64,000 nucleotides of DNA, from NCBI GenBank assembly GCA_037074765.1, contig JBAMDO010000575.1, positions 744,001 to 808,000 of the forward strand. The letters are read 5' to 3'. Positions 1-9,958 of the stretch are shown piece after piece. The first letter of the stretch is position 1, and each line of letters starts with the position of its first letter. Source of the stretch: Mansonella perstans. Lineage: Eukaryota > Nematoda > Chromadorea > Rhabditida > Onchocercidae. The position numbers were made by a program, and so were the translations under genes. A model generated the notes under the pieces. It ran no database searches. It saw only the letters and a list, made by a program, of their open reading frames with translations, and had not been told where the DNA came from.

Positions 1-109
1 GGGTGGAAAATATCGTTTTAGTAGAAAAATAAAGGAAATTTGATTCATTACTTTTACCTTGTGCAGTATGTAAATTATAAATCGAACTAAATTATAATTT
101 AATTTTAAG

Positions 110-2546
110 TTCGTGCGTTATTTTTGGCCAGTACAATTAGTGCTTGCTTTACTTTGTTGTCGGATTACTTGCCTCAGGCAAAAAAATAGACGATATGATT
201 GGATAACTGAATGTCATGCGATTTTCATCAGTTTATTCTTGATTATCATATTACTGATTACAATCGTACAATTTTGGTATAGCATACGAACAATATCTGC
301 GTAAGTTTTTTCTTCTATGTGCTGATACTATCATTCATCATTTTATTGATCTACTATAGTTATAATTTATTAATAGTATAGAAATCCACTGGAAATAGCC
401 GTATCAATCTTGCAACTGCAAGGGATCTTAAATTTATGCTTTTTGGTATATTGGGATCGACAATCAGTTTGTGACAAAATGCGGCAACATCTTCAAGCAA
501 CATCAAATGGTATTGGTGTCCTAAGACGGAAATCATTGCTCAACAATATTCATGTAATTATTTATTTATTATTTGACAGAAAAGCGGAATACATGCAAAT
601 TGCAACGGTGATTATTAAAATAAGCATCATTTTCTCCAGTGTACTGTCATATAATATCCGATATCAGATTCGAAAATTATCGATTGATGAGATTTGAATT
701 GATAAGATTTAAAAATTACCGGCTTCCGGAATTTAATACAATGTATAATATACAGTTCAGAAATTCAGTAAAACTGATACACAAATATATTTTGCTTATG
801 TGAATAGCAAAAAGCATAAACAAATGAGTGAAAAAAAGGAAAGAAAAGAAACACAAATGAACAAAAGTAAACAAAAGAAAAAAGAAATTACAGTAAACAA
901 AAAGAAAGAAGAAAAAATAAGTTACAGTAAACAAAACACGAATGTTTCACATTGTAAACAACGAATGATGTAATAAAATTTTTTTTTCTTCAGCTTGGTG
1001 CAATCATATCTGGGACTATTATTAGCATATTTATGATAATTTATAAGATTTTACGAATTATTACAAATAATTATTCACCTGTTGTAAAACTTCCATTAAA
1101 TTTTAATCTACCGTATTATTTTCATTGGTTTCTTGTTGGTATTTTCATTTATGTTGCATTCTCTTATCCTGCTATTTATACTGAAGTGTGTAGTCTAATT
1201 AGTATTGCCTGTGCTGAATATCGAGCACTGAATGATGATTTTGCAAGTGATCGTAACACTTATCAATTACCTGTAATTAGACATTACGTTACCGCTCATT
1301 GGGCACTGTTACAATTACAAGGTCTGTTCGGTCAATCACTCAGGTATGAGTCAAATATTTCAAATTTTACCAAGCAAACAGAATTTTTGAAGCAAATAAT
1401 AAAACGTCTCATTATAGCCATATATATAACTTCATTAAATTTAATTAAAATATAAATATTACTTAATTCAATAAGAATCACTAGTGAAGTGTTTGATTGT
1501 TGACTTTAATTTATCAGCAATATGAATGATATATGTTTCAGTATTTTAGTACTTCTGCTCATAAAAAGTTGCTGCATTATTTAGAAATTATCATATTTTT
1601 TTGCAAACTTTTAAGGATAAATTAGATATTCGAAAAATTCTGTTATGTATAAGATTACTCATGATAAGCTTATTTTCTAGCTTATGGATGAGCTTCCACC
1701 TGTCAACCACAACACTCTCTTGCATATTTCTTCTACGATCTGTACCCAACTTTATCGGTCAACTGTTAACATTGGAACCGATTACTATTGCAACAATAGT
1801 TAATACCGTATTGCTTATTGTAATTGTTATCTCACAGATTATCTTTTCCATAGTATCATGCTTACTGTTATGCCATGATATGACGCATTTTCGTTATCTG
1901 ATGATCGTTCTTATTGCTGGTACTAGTGCTATTCAGGAACAGGTAATTAGAATTGTCGAATTTTCTTTTCTTGGAATCAAAACCTTCAAATTTTCTTTTC
2001 TTGGAATAGATGTTTATTTTCATTTCACAGCTACTTGCAATACACCTCATTCCTTAAATTATCAATTAAGTTTGTGTTTCCAAAATAAAAAATCTTCTCA
2101 AAAGAGTATGCGTTAATACGATATCAAAGAACTTTCATTATATTTTCTTTCAGACATATTCCGTAGCAATAGCATATATTAATCACTTGTATCGAAGTCG
2201 TGCAGGCATATCGTTCTTTGAGATTATTATTGTTGACAGGAGATTTATCGAGAAGGTTTGCATTAAATTTCAATTTGAATCTTTGTGTTGCGAAAAGATA
2301 AAGAGATTTTTTCGGTAATAAGTATGGTGAAAGGATTTTTAGCGAATTTGGTTTTTACTATTCACTGAATCCAATAAACTTTTGATACCATGATTACCAT
2401 GATTGTTATTAAATAACATGAATTTATTGTTTCAGGCTGCGATTGTTGTGCTTCTCCTTTCTGCCATGTATTATTTCAATGATCATGATAAATACCCAAT
2501 TCACGGTTGTAGTAAGACAACCTCCGTGGTGCAAGATGCAACTTGA
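110..2546 (+). CDS. Multi-pass membrane receptor-like protein (5' partial)
   Basis: Six exons join in phase: 110-300, 382-553, 994-1343, 1585-1942, 2154-2255 and 2436-2546 (TGA). They give about 427 residues; the true start lies before the window or in an earlier exon. Very hydrophobic stretches occur in exon 1 (two), exon 2, exon 3 (two), exon 4 (two or three) and the last exon (AAIVVLLLSAMYYF), so there are seven or more membrane passes. The short loop GISFFEIIIVDRRFIEK just before the last membrane segment recalls the layout at the end of gustatory-receptor-like proteins (insect Gr, nematode gur/egl-47), but the usual TYhhhLhQF signature is absent. It is most likely a chemosensory-type 7TM protein; the family call is weak. 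An AATAAA at 2685-2690 fits the 3' end. Exon 4 was placed at 1585 because the earlier acceptors at 1541 and 1550 run into stops. Confidence 0.55.
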
Positions 2547-3299
2547 ATTGTAAACTTGATGAAGCCGAGCTTGGGAGAAAAAGAGAGGCATCAAAAATTT
2601 GCAAAAATCTATTTAATCTTATACTTCCATTTTGCTATGAAAACTTTGGTGTTGAATGATATCAATGGTTATTTGATAGTGAACAATAAAAATTTGCTGC
2701 GTAAATAAGAAAACAGAAAATAAGTAAAAATTACTGATCAAATTGTACATGGATTGATATGCAAATGTAAATTTTAAATAATTAAGGAATATTTATTTTG
2801 ATTCCAATGGATTCATTGATTATTTCTTCACCTAATTAAACTAGAAAAACAACTGAAGTAAAAGGACACTTCGTAGTAAACTCTCAATACATTTCCTTTA
2901 ATAAATCTAACACTAGTTAACCGATTCATAGATGACCATCTCCCTCGAACAACTATCATTCTTGATTCCTCTGAATGACAAATTAGTTTAATTACTTACT
3001 TTATTCTGAATAGTCAATTATTCGCCAATGCATAGGAAGTTTTTTTCACTTTGTCTTGTATTGGTGTTGTTACCTTGCCGAATTCTTTCTCGAGTTGCTC
3101 TATCAATTGTACTTATTGTCATCAAGTTGAAATTTAATTTAATTTGCTCCGTTTTTTTGTCTTTTAGGCTTTAAAACTCCAAATCATAAGGAGGTTATAG
3201 CTATTCTTATGGAAACCTTACAAATTTCTTCATGTAAACCCAGGAACAAGAAATTTCAAAGAAATAAATTCTTTTCTGTGTTGATTGAGTTCGTTCCCG
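2547..3299. other. Intergenic, no gene seen
   Basis: This is AT-rich sequence between the receptor-like gene and the recognisable part of the retroelement. It holds the polyadenylation signal of the upstream gene (2685-2690). A long terminal repeat of the element could lie here, but I see no stretch that is repeated on the other side of the element. Confidence 0.5.
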
Positions 3300-4100
3300 A
3301 GAGTTCCAATTGTTGATTCTGAGCCAATATTTCCAGTGTTGAATTGATTCTTTCGATTCCAAATTTATTTATTAATCCTCCCTTGAATTCGATATTCGTT
3401 CCCATCATTTGTCAGGATGTCAAACTTGTATACTTTTGGCTTCCAGATTTAGTGGGCTTTATTTCCATATCAATGATAATGTTACCACTCATCAGGTGGG
3501 GATCCGTAAAATTACAATTTTTCTTCATAAATGTTTTGTTCTCTTTACTGAAAACGAATGATGTTTGCAGTTCGTCCATAATGCCGTGACTTTCATATTT
3601 TCGGCCGTCAAAGATTCTCTTACAAACAATTCGTTGTCGTTTCTTTAGTAAGATGATACGGTGACACTAATGTCGCACTTTTTGCTTTGTGTAGCGCAGT
3701 ACTCGGGAGTTTCAAGATTCGATACAAATCTCCTTCCATCGTAGAAAAATATTTCTCTTTCCGTTAATACAGAATTTGTTGCTGATTGACATCTGATGCC
3801 AGCCATCCATGGAAGTATTGTATTCCATTGTTCGTTTTTAATTTATTATGAAAAATTTGGTAAAATTTAATTCCATCCATCTGTTTTCGATTATGTGAAG
3901 TATTGCTGGTTTCTGATGATGTCGCTGAGGAGTTGTTTAGTCCAAAATCACTGATAATGACAATCTTAAAAATGCTTTAGTGCATACTGTTCGGGTAATA
4001 TTGCAAGGATTCCAAGATGAGTTCGTGCATAGATATTAATTTGAATTGACACAGGGTTTTATATCGTAATTTCTTCACAGTTCTACCTCTTCGAAATATT
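3300..4100 (-). other. Unassigned tail of the retroelement
   Basis: This holds the last 800 bases on the 3' side of the element. I could not read an integrase (no HHCC finger or DDE spacing). Short cysteine-containing fragments are present on the minus strand (for example FCINGKRNI near 3770, and GSQKYTSLTS near 3430). Some nematode BEL elements carry an envelope-like reading frame at this place, but nothing here is good enough to claim one. Confidence 0.35.
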
Positions 4101-4795
4101 GAATGGTATTCCTGTCTTCTACCGTCAATTTCCTTGTGCTCTAGCTTGTGTCGATGAACATGTAACCCATAGATACCATTAAAAGTGAATTGATGAAGTT
4201 ATGTTTGCTTATCTTTTTTGATTGAGATTGTCGTTTTGTAACGTTTCTAATTCGCAGCGCTATAGGTGGATTTCCTGAACTTCTATTTCTCTTGTCATTA
4301 AAGTCGAAATTTTCTTTATCGTCAACTTCAAGGGAATACAATATATTTATTCGCTGTCTTTAATTTGATTCTGTGAACTGTTCTTCTTCCACAAGGTTTC
4401 CCAAAAATACTTTGAATCTTATCATCACTAGGACTAGGAATCCCAATGGATCATATTGGGACGCGACGAAATCTGTGGAATTGTTCTCTCAATTAATTCC
4501 ACTCCAGTTTATAGGTTTCAAGATTTTTTAGATGACATTTTGGATTGGAATTCCATAGAATGACGAGAATTCTCTTGTGTTCTCTTGTTACTCCATCTTT
4601 TTGCGTAGAAATCTTCAACGTTGGTGTGGAATTCCCTCGTGATTGAAGCATCCTGAAAAATAGATTTCATTTCGTTGTATTTTCGTAAGATGTCCTGTAT
4701 TCGTCGGATGGTATGATAGCTTGGTTCATAGAGATTTCTTCTTATTTCTAAAGCTGTTATTGCTGGGATTTTCCAAATGATGATTAAGGGCAATA
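4100..4795 (-). pseudogene. Pao A17 peptidase / RNase H region remnant
   Basis: After the RT comes YNEMKSIFQDASITREFHTN (about 4690-4600), matching the Pao block K.IF..A.MNLREF.SN. Then YDPLGFLVLVMIRFKVFLG (about 4450-4395) matches the FDPLG...P..... K.FLQ block of the Peptidase_A17/Pao domain. A weak MFIDTS near 4150 may be what remains of the RNase H start (VFTDAS). Stops and frame changes are present throughout. Confidence 0.75.
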
Positions 4796-4799
4796 GATA

Positions 4800-5315
4800 G
4801 TAGAAAGGGAAACGATATCATTCGTTTTTGAAGCGAGAACATTTTATATGTTCGTCAGTTATTCTTTTTTCTACATCCTTTAACCAAAGAATCTCATGCA
4901 ATTCCTATCTGAAGAATGCAATTCTATTTGTAAAAATGCCTTTTCAATATCAGCTATTATTACTCTCTTCATCATTCGGAAACAGCAGTAGTACATCCAC
5001 AAGATCCGCAAGTGCCCACGATATAATACTTCATTCAAGCTTGACATCCTCTTAAGTGTACTGAAGCACCTGAACAAAGTTTAGTTGTGGCCTTACCTGA
5101 TTAAAGACATCGTGATGAAGCAGGTAATGAATAACTCCCTGAATCATCCGTGGCTCAACCTCTTCAATCATGCCAGAATGCAGTTGACCATGTATTGTTT
5201 CACTATATTCTTGTATTTTCCCTTCGTAGGATTCAATTGGTCCAATCAGAATTCGTAGACGGATAACACGCAATCCATAATTATTTCTCAATTTGTCTTT
5301 GCATCCCCTTTCCAT
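4800..5315 (-). pseudogene. Reverse transcriptase remnant (Pao/BEL)
   Basis: Two overlapping open fragments on the minus strand (5315-5052 and 5077-4880) carry QLHSGMIEEVEP...IHYLLHHDV, and then [20 protein letters not shown]. The second is the diagnostic RT block A of Pao/BEL (shape: ADVEKAFLQI.L...DR). The next part reads ALEIRRNLY at about 4755, where an active element would continue into its YxDD-like catalytic box. That box is not readable here, so the enzyme is dead. The frame changes at least twice in this half-kilobase. Confidence 0.85.
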
Positions 5316-5859
5316 GGCTAACGTATTTTATATCTTCCATTTTGTTTAGTAATACCTTTCTTTTAGTAATATCTTAAATTGCTACAATGCTTGCCATCGT
5401 CCTGCCCACTAGGCTGTTTTTCAATGCCAATACATTCCAATTTTCAACACTGATCTATATTTGACACAATACATCTGGCGGACCATTACATTGAAAGTAT
5501 TTATAGCCACATAATTCATTAGTATAACTGTTTCTGCTACGATGGGACCAATCTTGATGCTCAGTGAGGTGAATCTTGACTTCAACTCCCGATTATTTTC
5601 CGGATAGATGAATCAGAAAAAGTAGTCAGCTCCTATGACTATATAAGATTGCTTTCTGCAGTTTCTAACATTGCAAAATTTATTTTTGTTTGTCGTAGAT
5701 GGTGGTACTTCGACCACTTGAAGTTCACTTGTCAGGTAATTCATTATATTGTCTCGGATGGTCACTTAGTCCCAGTTTTCGATTTTACTCTTACGATGTC
5801 CATCTTAGTTATGAGGCGTTTTCTATGACCAGACGAAGAGATGCTGTGTTCTTCGTCGG

Positions 5860-5960
5860 TTTCTAGGCGAATTGATCGATTATGCCAGTTCTTGTAATAT
5901 AGAGATCGAATCGGCAAAGAATGCTAAGGCTTTTATCTATCTGTTCAGGTCTGGACTGAA
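5860..5960 (-). pseudogene. Aspartic protease remnant (DUF1758-like)
   Basis: On the minus strand, traces of KALAFFADS followed by ILQELA and SINSPRNRRR match the shape of the Pao/BEL protease (ALAFFDTGSQxSFI...ELA..L.L). The catalytic Asp-Ser/Thr-Gly box is no longer intact, and stops interrupt the frame. Its place between the CCHC knuckle and the reverse transcriptase supports the call. Confidence 0.6.
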
Positions 5961-6163
5961 GACATTGATTTCCTTATTCAAAAGTAGTACTTTTTCACTT
6001 TTAGCTTGCATAGTCAAGCTAATAGCAATATTTGCGTTGCTAGCTGCAAACTTCTTTTCATTTTTGAAATCTTCGTGCTAATTAAATTCGCAGTCCTTAG
6101 TGATGGCGCATAGGCGTCTGTTATGATTTCTTATAATTAAAACAACTTATCCTTTTTTTTTTT

Positions 6164-6205
6164 GCAGTCGGCTTTGTTGTGTCCAGCGTTGAAACAATTT
6201 AAGCA
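6164..6205 (-). pseudogene. CCHC zinc knuckle of the retroelement
   Basis: Read on the minus strand, the 14 residues are CLNCFNAGHNKADC, an exact C-x2-C-x4-H-x4-C nucleic-acid-binding knuckle with the usual Gly before His. It lies between the gag core and the protease trace, as in active Pao/BEL elements, and is directly followed by a run of lysines. It is one of the few intact motifs left in the element. Confidence 0.85.
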
Positions 6206-6779
6206 GACATTAATTTCCTTCAATTGATCTGTTCGTTGCTTGATCGTAAGATAAATATGGCATTCGTTTTCCCAATGATTCTATTATCGTAGAAAATATA
6301 AGATCTTTTCTTATTTATTGAGTCTTTTTTCGACGACTTTCACTTCTCTTAATTTGGCTGGTTCTTTATAGCTATAGCCATATTGTTGAATAATTTTTGC
6401 TTCGACTGTTTGATTGTGGCCAGTGCGGAAGTATCTCTCTGAATAATTGAGTTGAGACAGTATTTGATTGGATTTCTTCGATTTATAATGTCCGAGGATT
6501 GATTTTCCATTGTCTAGTCGTTTCAGTGTTAACTGTTTTTTCTCTTAGAAATTGTCGAAGTTTTATTACAAATCGGTCATCTTCTTCCTTTTGTTGATAA
6601 CCTTGTCCAGTGTCCAGTTCGGTATTTTAGATTCTGTCACGGTCTCAGTGCTAGGATGCTATAGGTTTTCTATTAACTTTTAGCTTCTGACTATCTGAAC
6701 ATTCTTTTAATTTTTTCGGTTGTTGATTATTGATCAATTTCGGTCACTTCGTTTTATAGAAATAGGCTCATTATAGAGC

Positions 6780-7540
6780 GACTTTCTTATGAAGGTTGTG
6801 GACCAAATTTCTCCATTAGTATTTCTTTATAATTTTGTAATTTCAGGAGTTCTATCATATCCTTTCACGATTTGTAGTGCGCTTCCCTTTAGTTCAAAAG
6901 ATTAAATAGTTCAGTTTTTGTATATCCAGTATTCGTTGACAGTGTGCCGAAGCATCAAAACTACTCCAGAACTGTCTCCATACTTTGGAATCATCACTAA
7001 ATGTTGATATAGTAACAACTATGATAGATTTATTACTGGACGACAATTTGATCAGATTCCTTTTGCTGGGTAATTTCCTTATTCTTATCAATGCGCTACA
7101 CGTTCAAGATCTAACTCAGTGTCGTACTTACATATGGTTAAAGCTGCGATGTTCACATTACCAATAATAATTAATTTTAAAATATCCTTGCCATCTTTGA
7201 CCTTATATATATATTGTCTTCTTGCTTCTGCAGTGTCGTGATTTGTTGTCTATATTCCAAGCATTTGTTGTTGGATGTTTCGAAAAGATCAACATAAATT
7301 TCGAAGCGCTTTTCTTTGATGTCTTCATATTTTCACATTCATCTTCATATTTCGTAGTGCTTCTTTTGTTAAATTCTCATCTAGCGGATCGAATCTGCTT
7401 GTCGTACTTCATCAAGGAGTGCCATCAAGTTTGCCTTTGCGAGCTACGCATTTGCAATTATGCTGGTGGACATCATCTCATCTCGAGCACCACAAAATTT
7501 ATCGTGAAAAAATTTGATTTAATAAACGAATTAGGTTGAT
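6780..7540 (-). pseudogene. gag remnant of Pao/BEL element (DUF1759 core)
   Basis: The 65-residue open stretch at 7091-6894 carries DDSKVWRQFWSSFDASAH followed by DIQKLNYLIF. This is the signature of the Pao/BEL gag domain DUF1759 (shape: TFSGD.K.W..FW.SF...VH...... KLNYL). A further piece, GSALQIVKGYDRTPE, continues in another frame near 6870-6820. The upstream part (7540-7222) reads as KFCGARDEMMST and ANLMALLDEVRQADSIR, the usual gag N-terminal start, but is cut by in-frame stops. It would have formed the capsid of the element; it is now non-functional. Confidence 0.8.
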
Positions 7541-8600
7541 GAAGGATTGGAATGTAGGAAGAAAAGAGTTGCTTGTAGTAAAAGGCGATGATTTGTCGTA
7601 GCAACCTTAGCACAGGTGAAATAATTTTATTTGGGAAAATCAAAAAATGAATGAGATCCTCTTTTTATAATAAGTTTACAAGGAAATAAACTATCAAATC
7701 ATAAAGAATGAATATTTAAAAAATATTTGATTTAAAGAATTAGCGTATTAACAAAGAATTTTATCATTTGTAACAGTACTCAAAATCCACAATATCAAAC
7801 AATCTGATGGAAGTAATGAATTAAGATCATAGGATGAAACAGTCATAAAAGAGAGTACGGAAATTTTGATCTAAAGGAGATATTTCATTGTAAATTTTAT
7901 TTCTTTCATCAAATATACCAAAATTTGAAATAAATAAAATCGACAATAAATTTTATTTGTGACAATTTAACTAAATAATATTATAGAAGAAAATTATTCC
8001 ATTTTTTTCTGGTACGCTTTTCATAAATTGTTCATTTTGCAATTCAAATTCTTTTTACAATTTTTAATTTCAAATTTGAAGAATTGTGTGACATTCAGTA
8101 CTGGCAAATAGCAGATAGTTTAGATCTGACTTACTTTAATCTTTATTTAATACACTTCAGAAGTTCTATTTAACGTAATTTGTTTACTACAGAGAAATCC
8201 GGAAAACCGGAATTCAAAATCTTGACAATTCTGCGTATCTTGATGTCATATCCAGAAACAATGATAAATCCTGGATAACACCATACCCTCTCAAGAAAAC
8301 AGCCTATGGAATGAGGAGGCATTGAGGCAAGTTATGCATTTTGATCATATTATCTCTTACATTCCTCTCGCTACATCGCATAAAATATTTCATCGTTCTC
8401 TCTTTCTCTGTTGTCACCATTTTGCACATTGTTTCACCGTTTCTTCATTTCCTGTTCTCATCTAAACCCCAGATTTATCAGGATTTTTGAGGCATCTCAG
8501 TTCACTTTAATTGCAGGGCATTAAGAATAGGTTATATTAAGCTAACTATATAATCTAGTCCTAGCTATTAGGTATGCTTGGCTTGCTTGAAAGCAGACGA
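7541..8600. other. Intergenic between retroelement and histone H2A
   Basis: This AT-rich sequence has no open frame that I trust. Its left end may contain the 5' LTR of the retroelement. Its right end (about 8400-8600), richer in C and T, should hold the H2A promoter; I see no clear TATA box or CCAAT array. Confidence 0.5.
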
Positions 8601-8601
8601 A

Positions 8602-8611
8602 CTTATTTCAG
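8602..8611 (+). promoter_or_regulatory. Candidate spliced-leader acceptor of H2A
   Basis: The run cttatttcag ends 35 bases before the H2A start codon and has no matching upstream coding exon. It fits a nematode trans-splice acceptor giving a 35-base leader after the spliced leader. It could instead be the acceptor of a short 5' UTR intron. Confidence 0.5.
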
Positions 8612-8646
8612 ACAGAAAATTTCCGGTGCAGTAGGGAATAATTCAA

Positions 8647-9446
8647 ATGTCGGGTCGAGGCAAAGGAGGTAAAGCTAAATCATCAGCCAAAGCCAAGACA
8701 CGGTCCAGCAGAGCTGGCTTGCAATTTCCTGTTGGTCGAATACATCGACTTCTTCGCAAGGTTTATCATCTTTTTTATTAGTTTCAATTGAATTATTTCA
8801 TGCAAAAGTGACAAATTTGGTAGTTGTAAATATTTTAAAGTTGAAACAATTATTTATTAAACAATTACTTCCAATTCTTTTTCTATCTTTAATTACTTCA
8901 TCAACTCTAGAAAGCTTTATTTTGGAAAAAAGATCTCGAAATTGCAACTTTTCCATATTAGGCTTTAATAATCAAAGTGATTCATTTATTCAAATGGTAA
9001 GATTTATTTCAGGGGAATTATGCCGAACGTGTTGGCGCAGGTGCACCGGTATATTTAGCAGCAGTACTGGAGTACTTAGCCGCAGAAGTGCTTGAGTTAG
9101 CGGGTAATGCTGCACGTGATAATAAAAAGAGCCGCATTAATCCACGTCATTTACAATTAGCTGTGCGTAATGACGAAGAATTGAACAAACTTCTTTCTGG
9201 AGTTACCATTGCTCAAGGTAGGTTGCTACGTTTATCTGAATGAATAGAATTAGTGCACTGAATGATTGCGGTAGTATGCGTGAACGACGTAAATGATTTC
9301 TTGGTTACTTTTTGGTAGAAAAATTAGTTTTTTCTGCATCATCAAATGATACATAATTTTGTTAGTTTCATTTTATTTCAGGTGGTGTGCTGCCGAATAT
9401 TCATGCTGTTCTATTGCCGAAAAAGATTGCGGGTGATAAAGAGTGA
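8647..9446 (+). CDS. H2A: Histone H2A, intron-containing
   Basis: Three exons, 8647-8760, 9013-9217 and 9382-9446 (TGA), give 127 residues, the normal length. The start [10 protein letters not shown], the core [13 protein letters not shown], the acidic-patch region [16 protein letters not shown] and the end [12 protein letters not shown] are those of core H2A. The protein packs DNA in the nucleosome with H2B. It has no SQ(E/D) tail (so not H2A.X) and no H2A.Z signature. Unusually for a core histone gene it has two introns, an AATAAA at 9660-9665, and no visible stem-loop (GGCTCTTTTCAGAGCC type) after the stop. It therefore looks like a polyadenylated gene expressed outside S phase. No other histone gene is nearby. 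Confidence 0.97.
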
Positions 9447-9659
9447 AAGTATGAAACCGGTGAAAAAAATGATTGATTTTCTTTTTTCCAACAATGTTTA
9501 TTAAGAAGTCTTCTTGATTCTCCTGTGCGATCTGTTTTACACAACTTGCCCTATTCAGTATCCATTCTATGTAACATGTCGATTTCTTTCACGCAAGCCA
9601 ACATTTAATTATCAAATTCCAGTTTCAGCATATTTGTGCATTAACTATTGATTATTCTA

Positions 9660-9665
9660 AATAAA
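9660..9665 (+). terminator. Polyadenylation signal AATAAA of H2A
   Basis: AATAAA lies 214 bases after the H2A stop codon and about 290 bases before the DPH1 start. It is the only canonical signal in the gap. Confidence 0.6.
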
Positions 9666-9940
9666 ATTTTTTGAATATGTGTTCTTGTTTAATAGTTGTT
9701 TTTTCGAAGGTATCAAAACCGGAAATCCCATTTAATTGTTTTTCTTCACTTTGAATGGGAAACAGCAACAGAAGAAGGCGCTGGTTTGGGAATGGGTTTG
9801 GAAACTTCTCGTTGTTTAACAAGGAATTCTTTAATTCTATACCTCCTGACTCTTTGTGTATTTCCAAACTTACTAAAAATTCTCAAGAAAATCCGCAGGT
9901 GTTTCTAGGGTTCTGTGTAAAGGTTGATGTTCGTCACAGT

Positions 9941-9947
9941 GTTCCAG
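9941..9947 (+). promoter_or_regulatory. Candidate spliced-leader acceptor of DPH1
   Basis: The acceptor-like gttccag ends 11 bases before the chosen ATG. Short trans-spliced leaders of this size are typical of nematode mRNAs. A second candidate, tttctag at 9902-9908, is weaker in context. Confidence 0.4.
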
Positions 9948-9958
9948 CTATATGATAC

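Larger units (their letters stand above)
3300..7540 (-). mobile_element. Degenerate Pao/BEL-type LTR retroelement
   Basis: On the minus strand, fragments of a Pao/BEL polyprotein appear in the standard order over about 4.2 kb: a gag start (about 7540-7220), a DUF1759-type gag core (about 7090-6780), one CCHC zinc knuckle (6205-6164), a DUF1758-type aspartic protease trace (about 5960-5860), reverse transcriptase (5315-4800), and the A17/RNase H region (about 4795-4100). Every part is broken by stops and frame changes, so the copy cannot be active. Elements of this group are known in filarial genomes. No LTR pair, primer-binding site or target-site duplication was recognised, so both borders are approximate. 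The strand is opposite to the genes on either side. Confidence 0.85.
9447..9958. other. H2A-DPH1 intergenic gap (512 bp)
   Basis: The gap holds the H2A 3' UTR, its AATAAA (9660-9665), and an acceptor-like gttccag at 9941-9947, 11 bases before the DPH1 start. Two overlapping plus-strand open frames (9696-9955) cross this stretch but have no support as genes. Confidence 0.5.

Noticed and set aside
3300..7540. Possible endogenous virus
   Set aside because: The readable domains are those of a Pao/BEL retrotransposon; there is no readable envelope gene and no intact reading frame.
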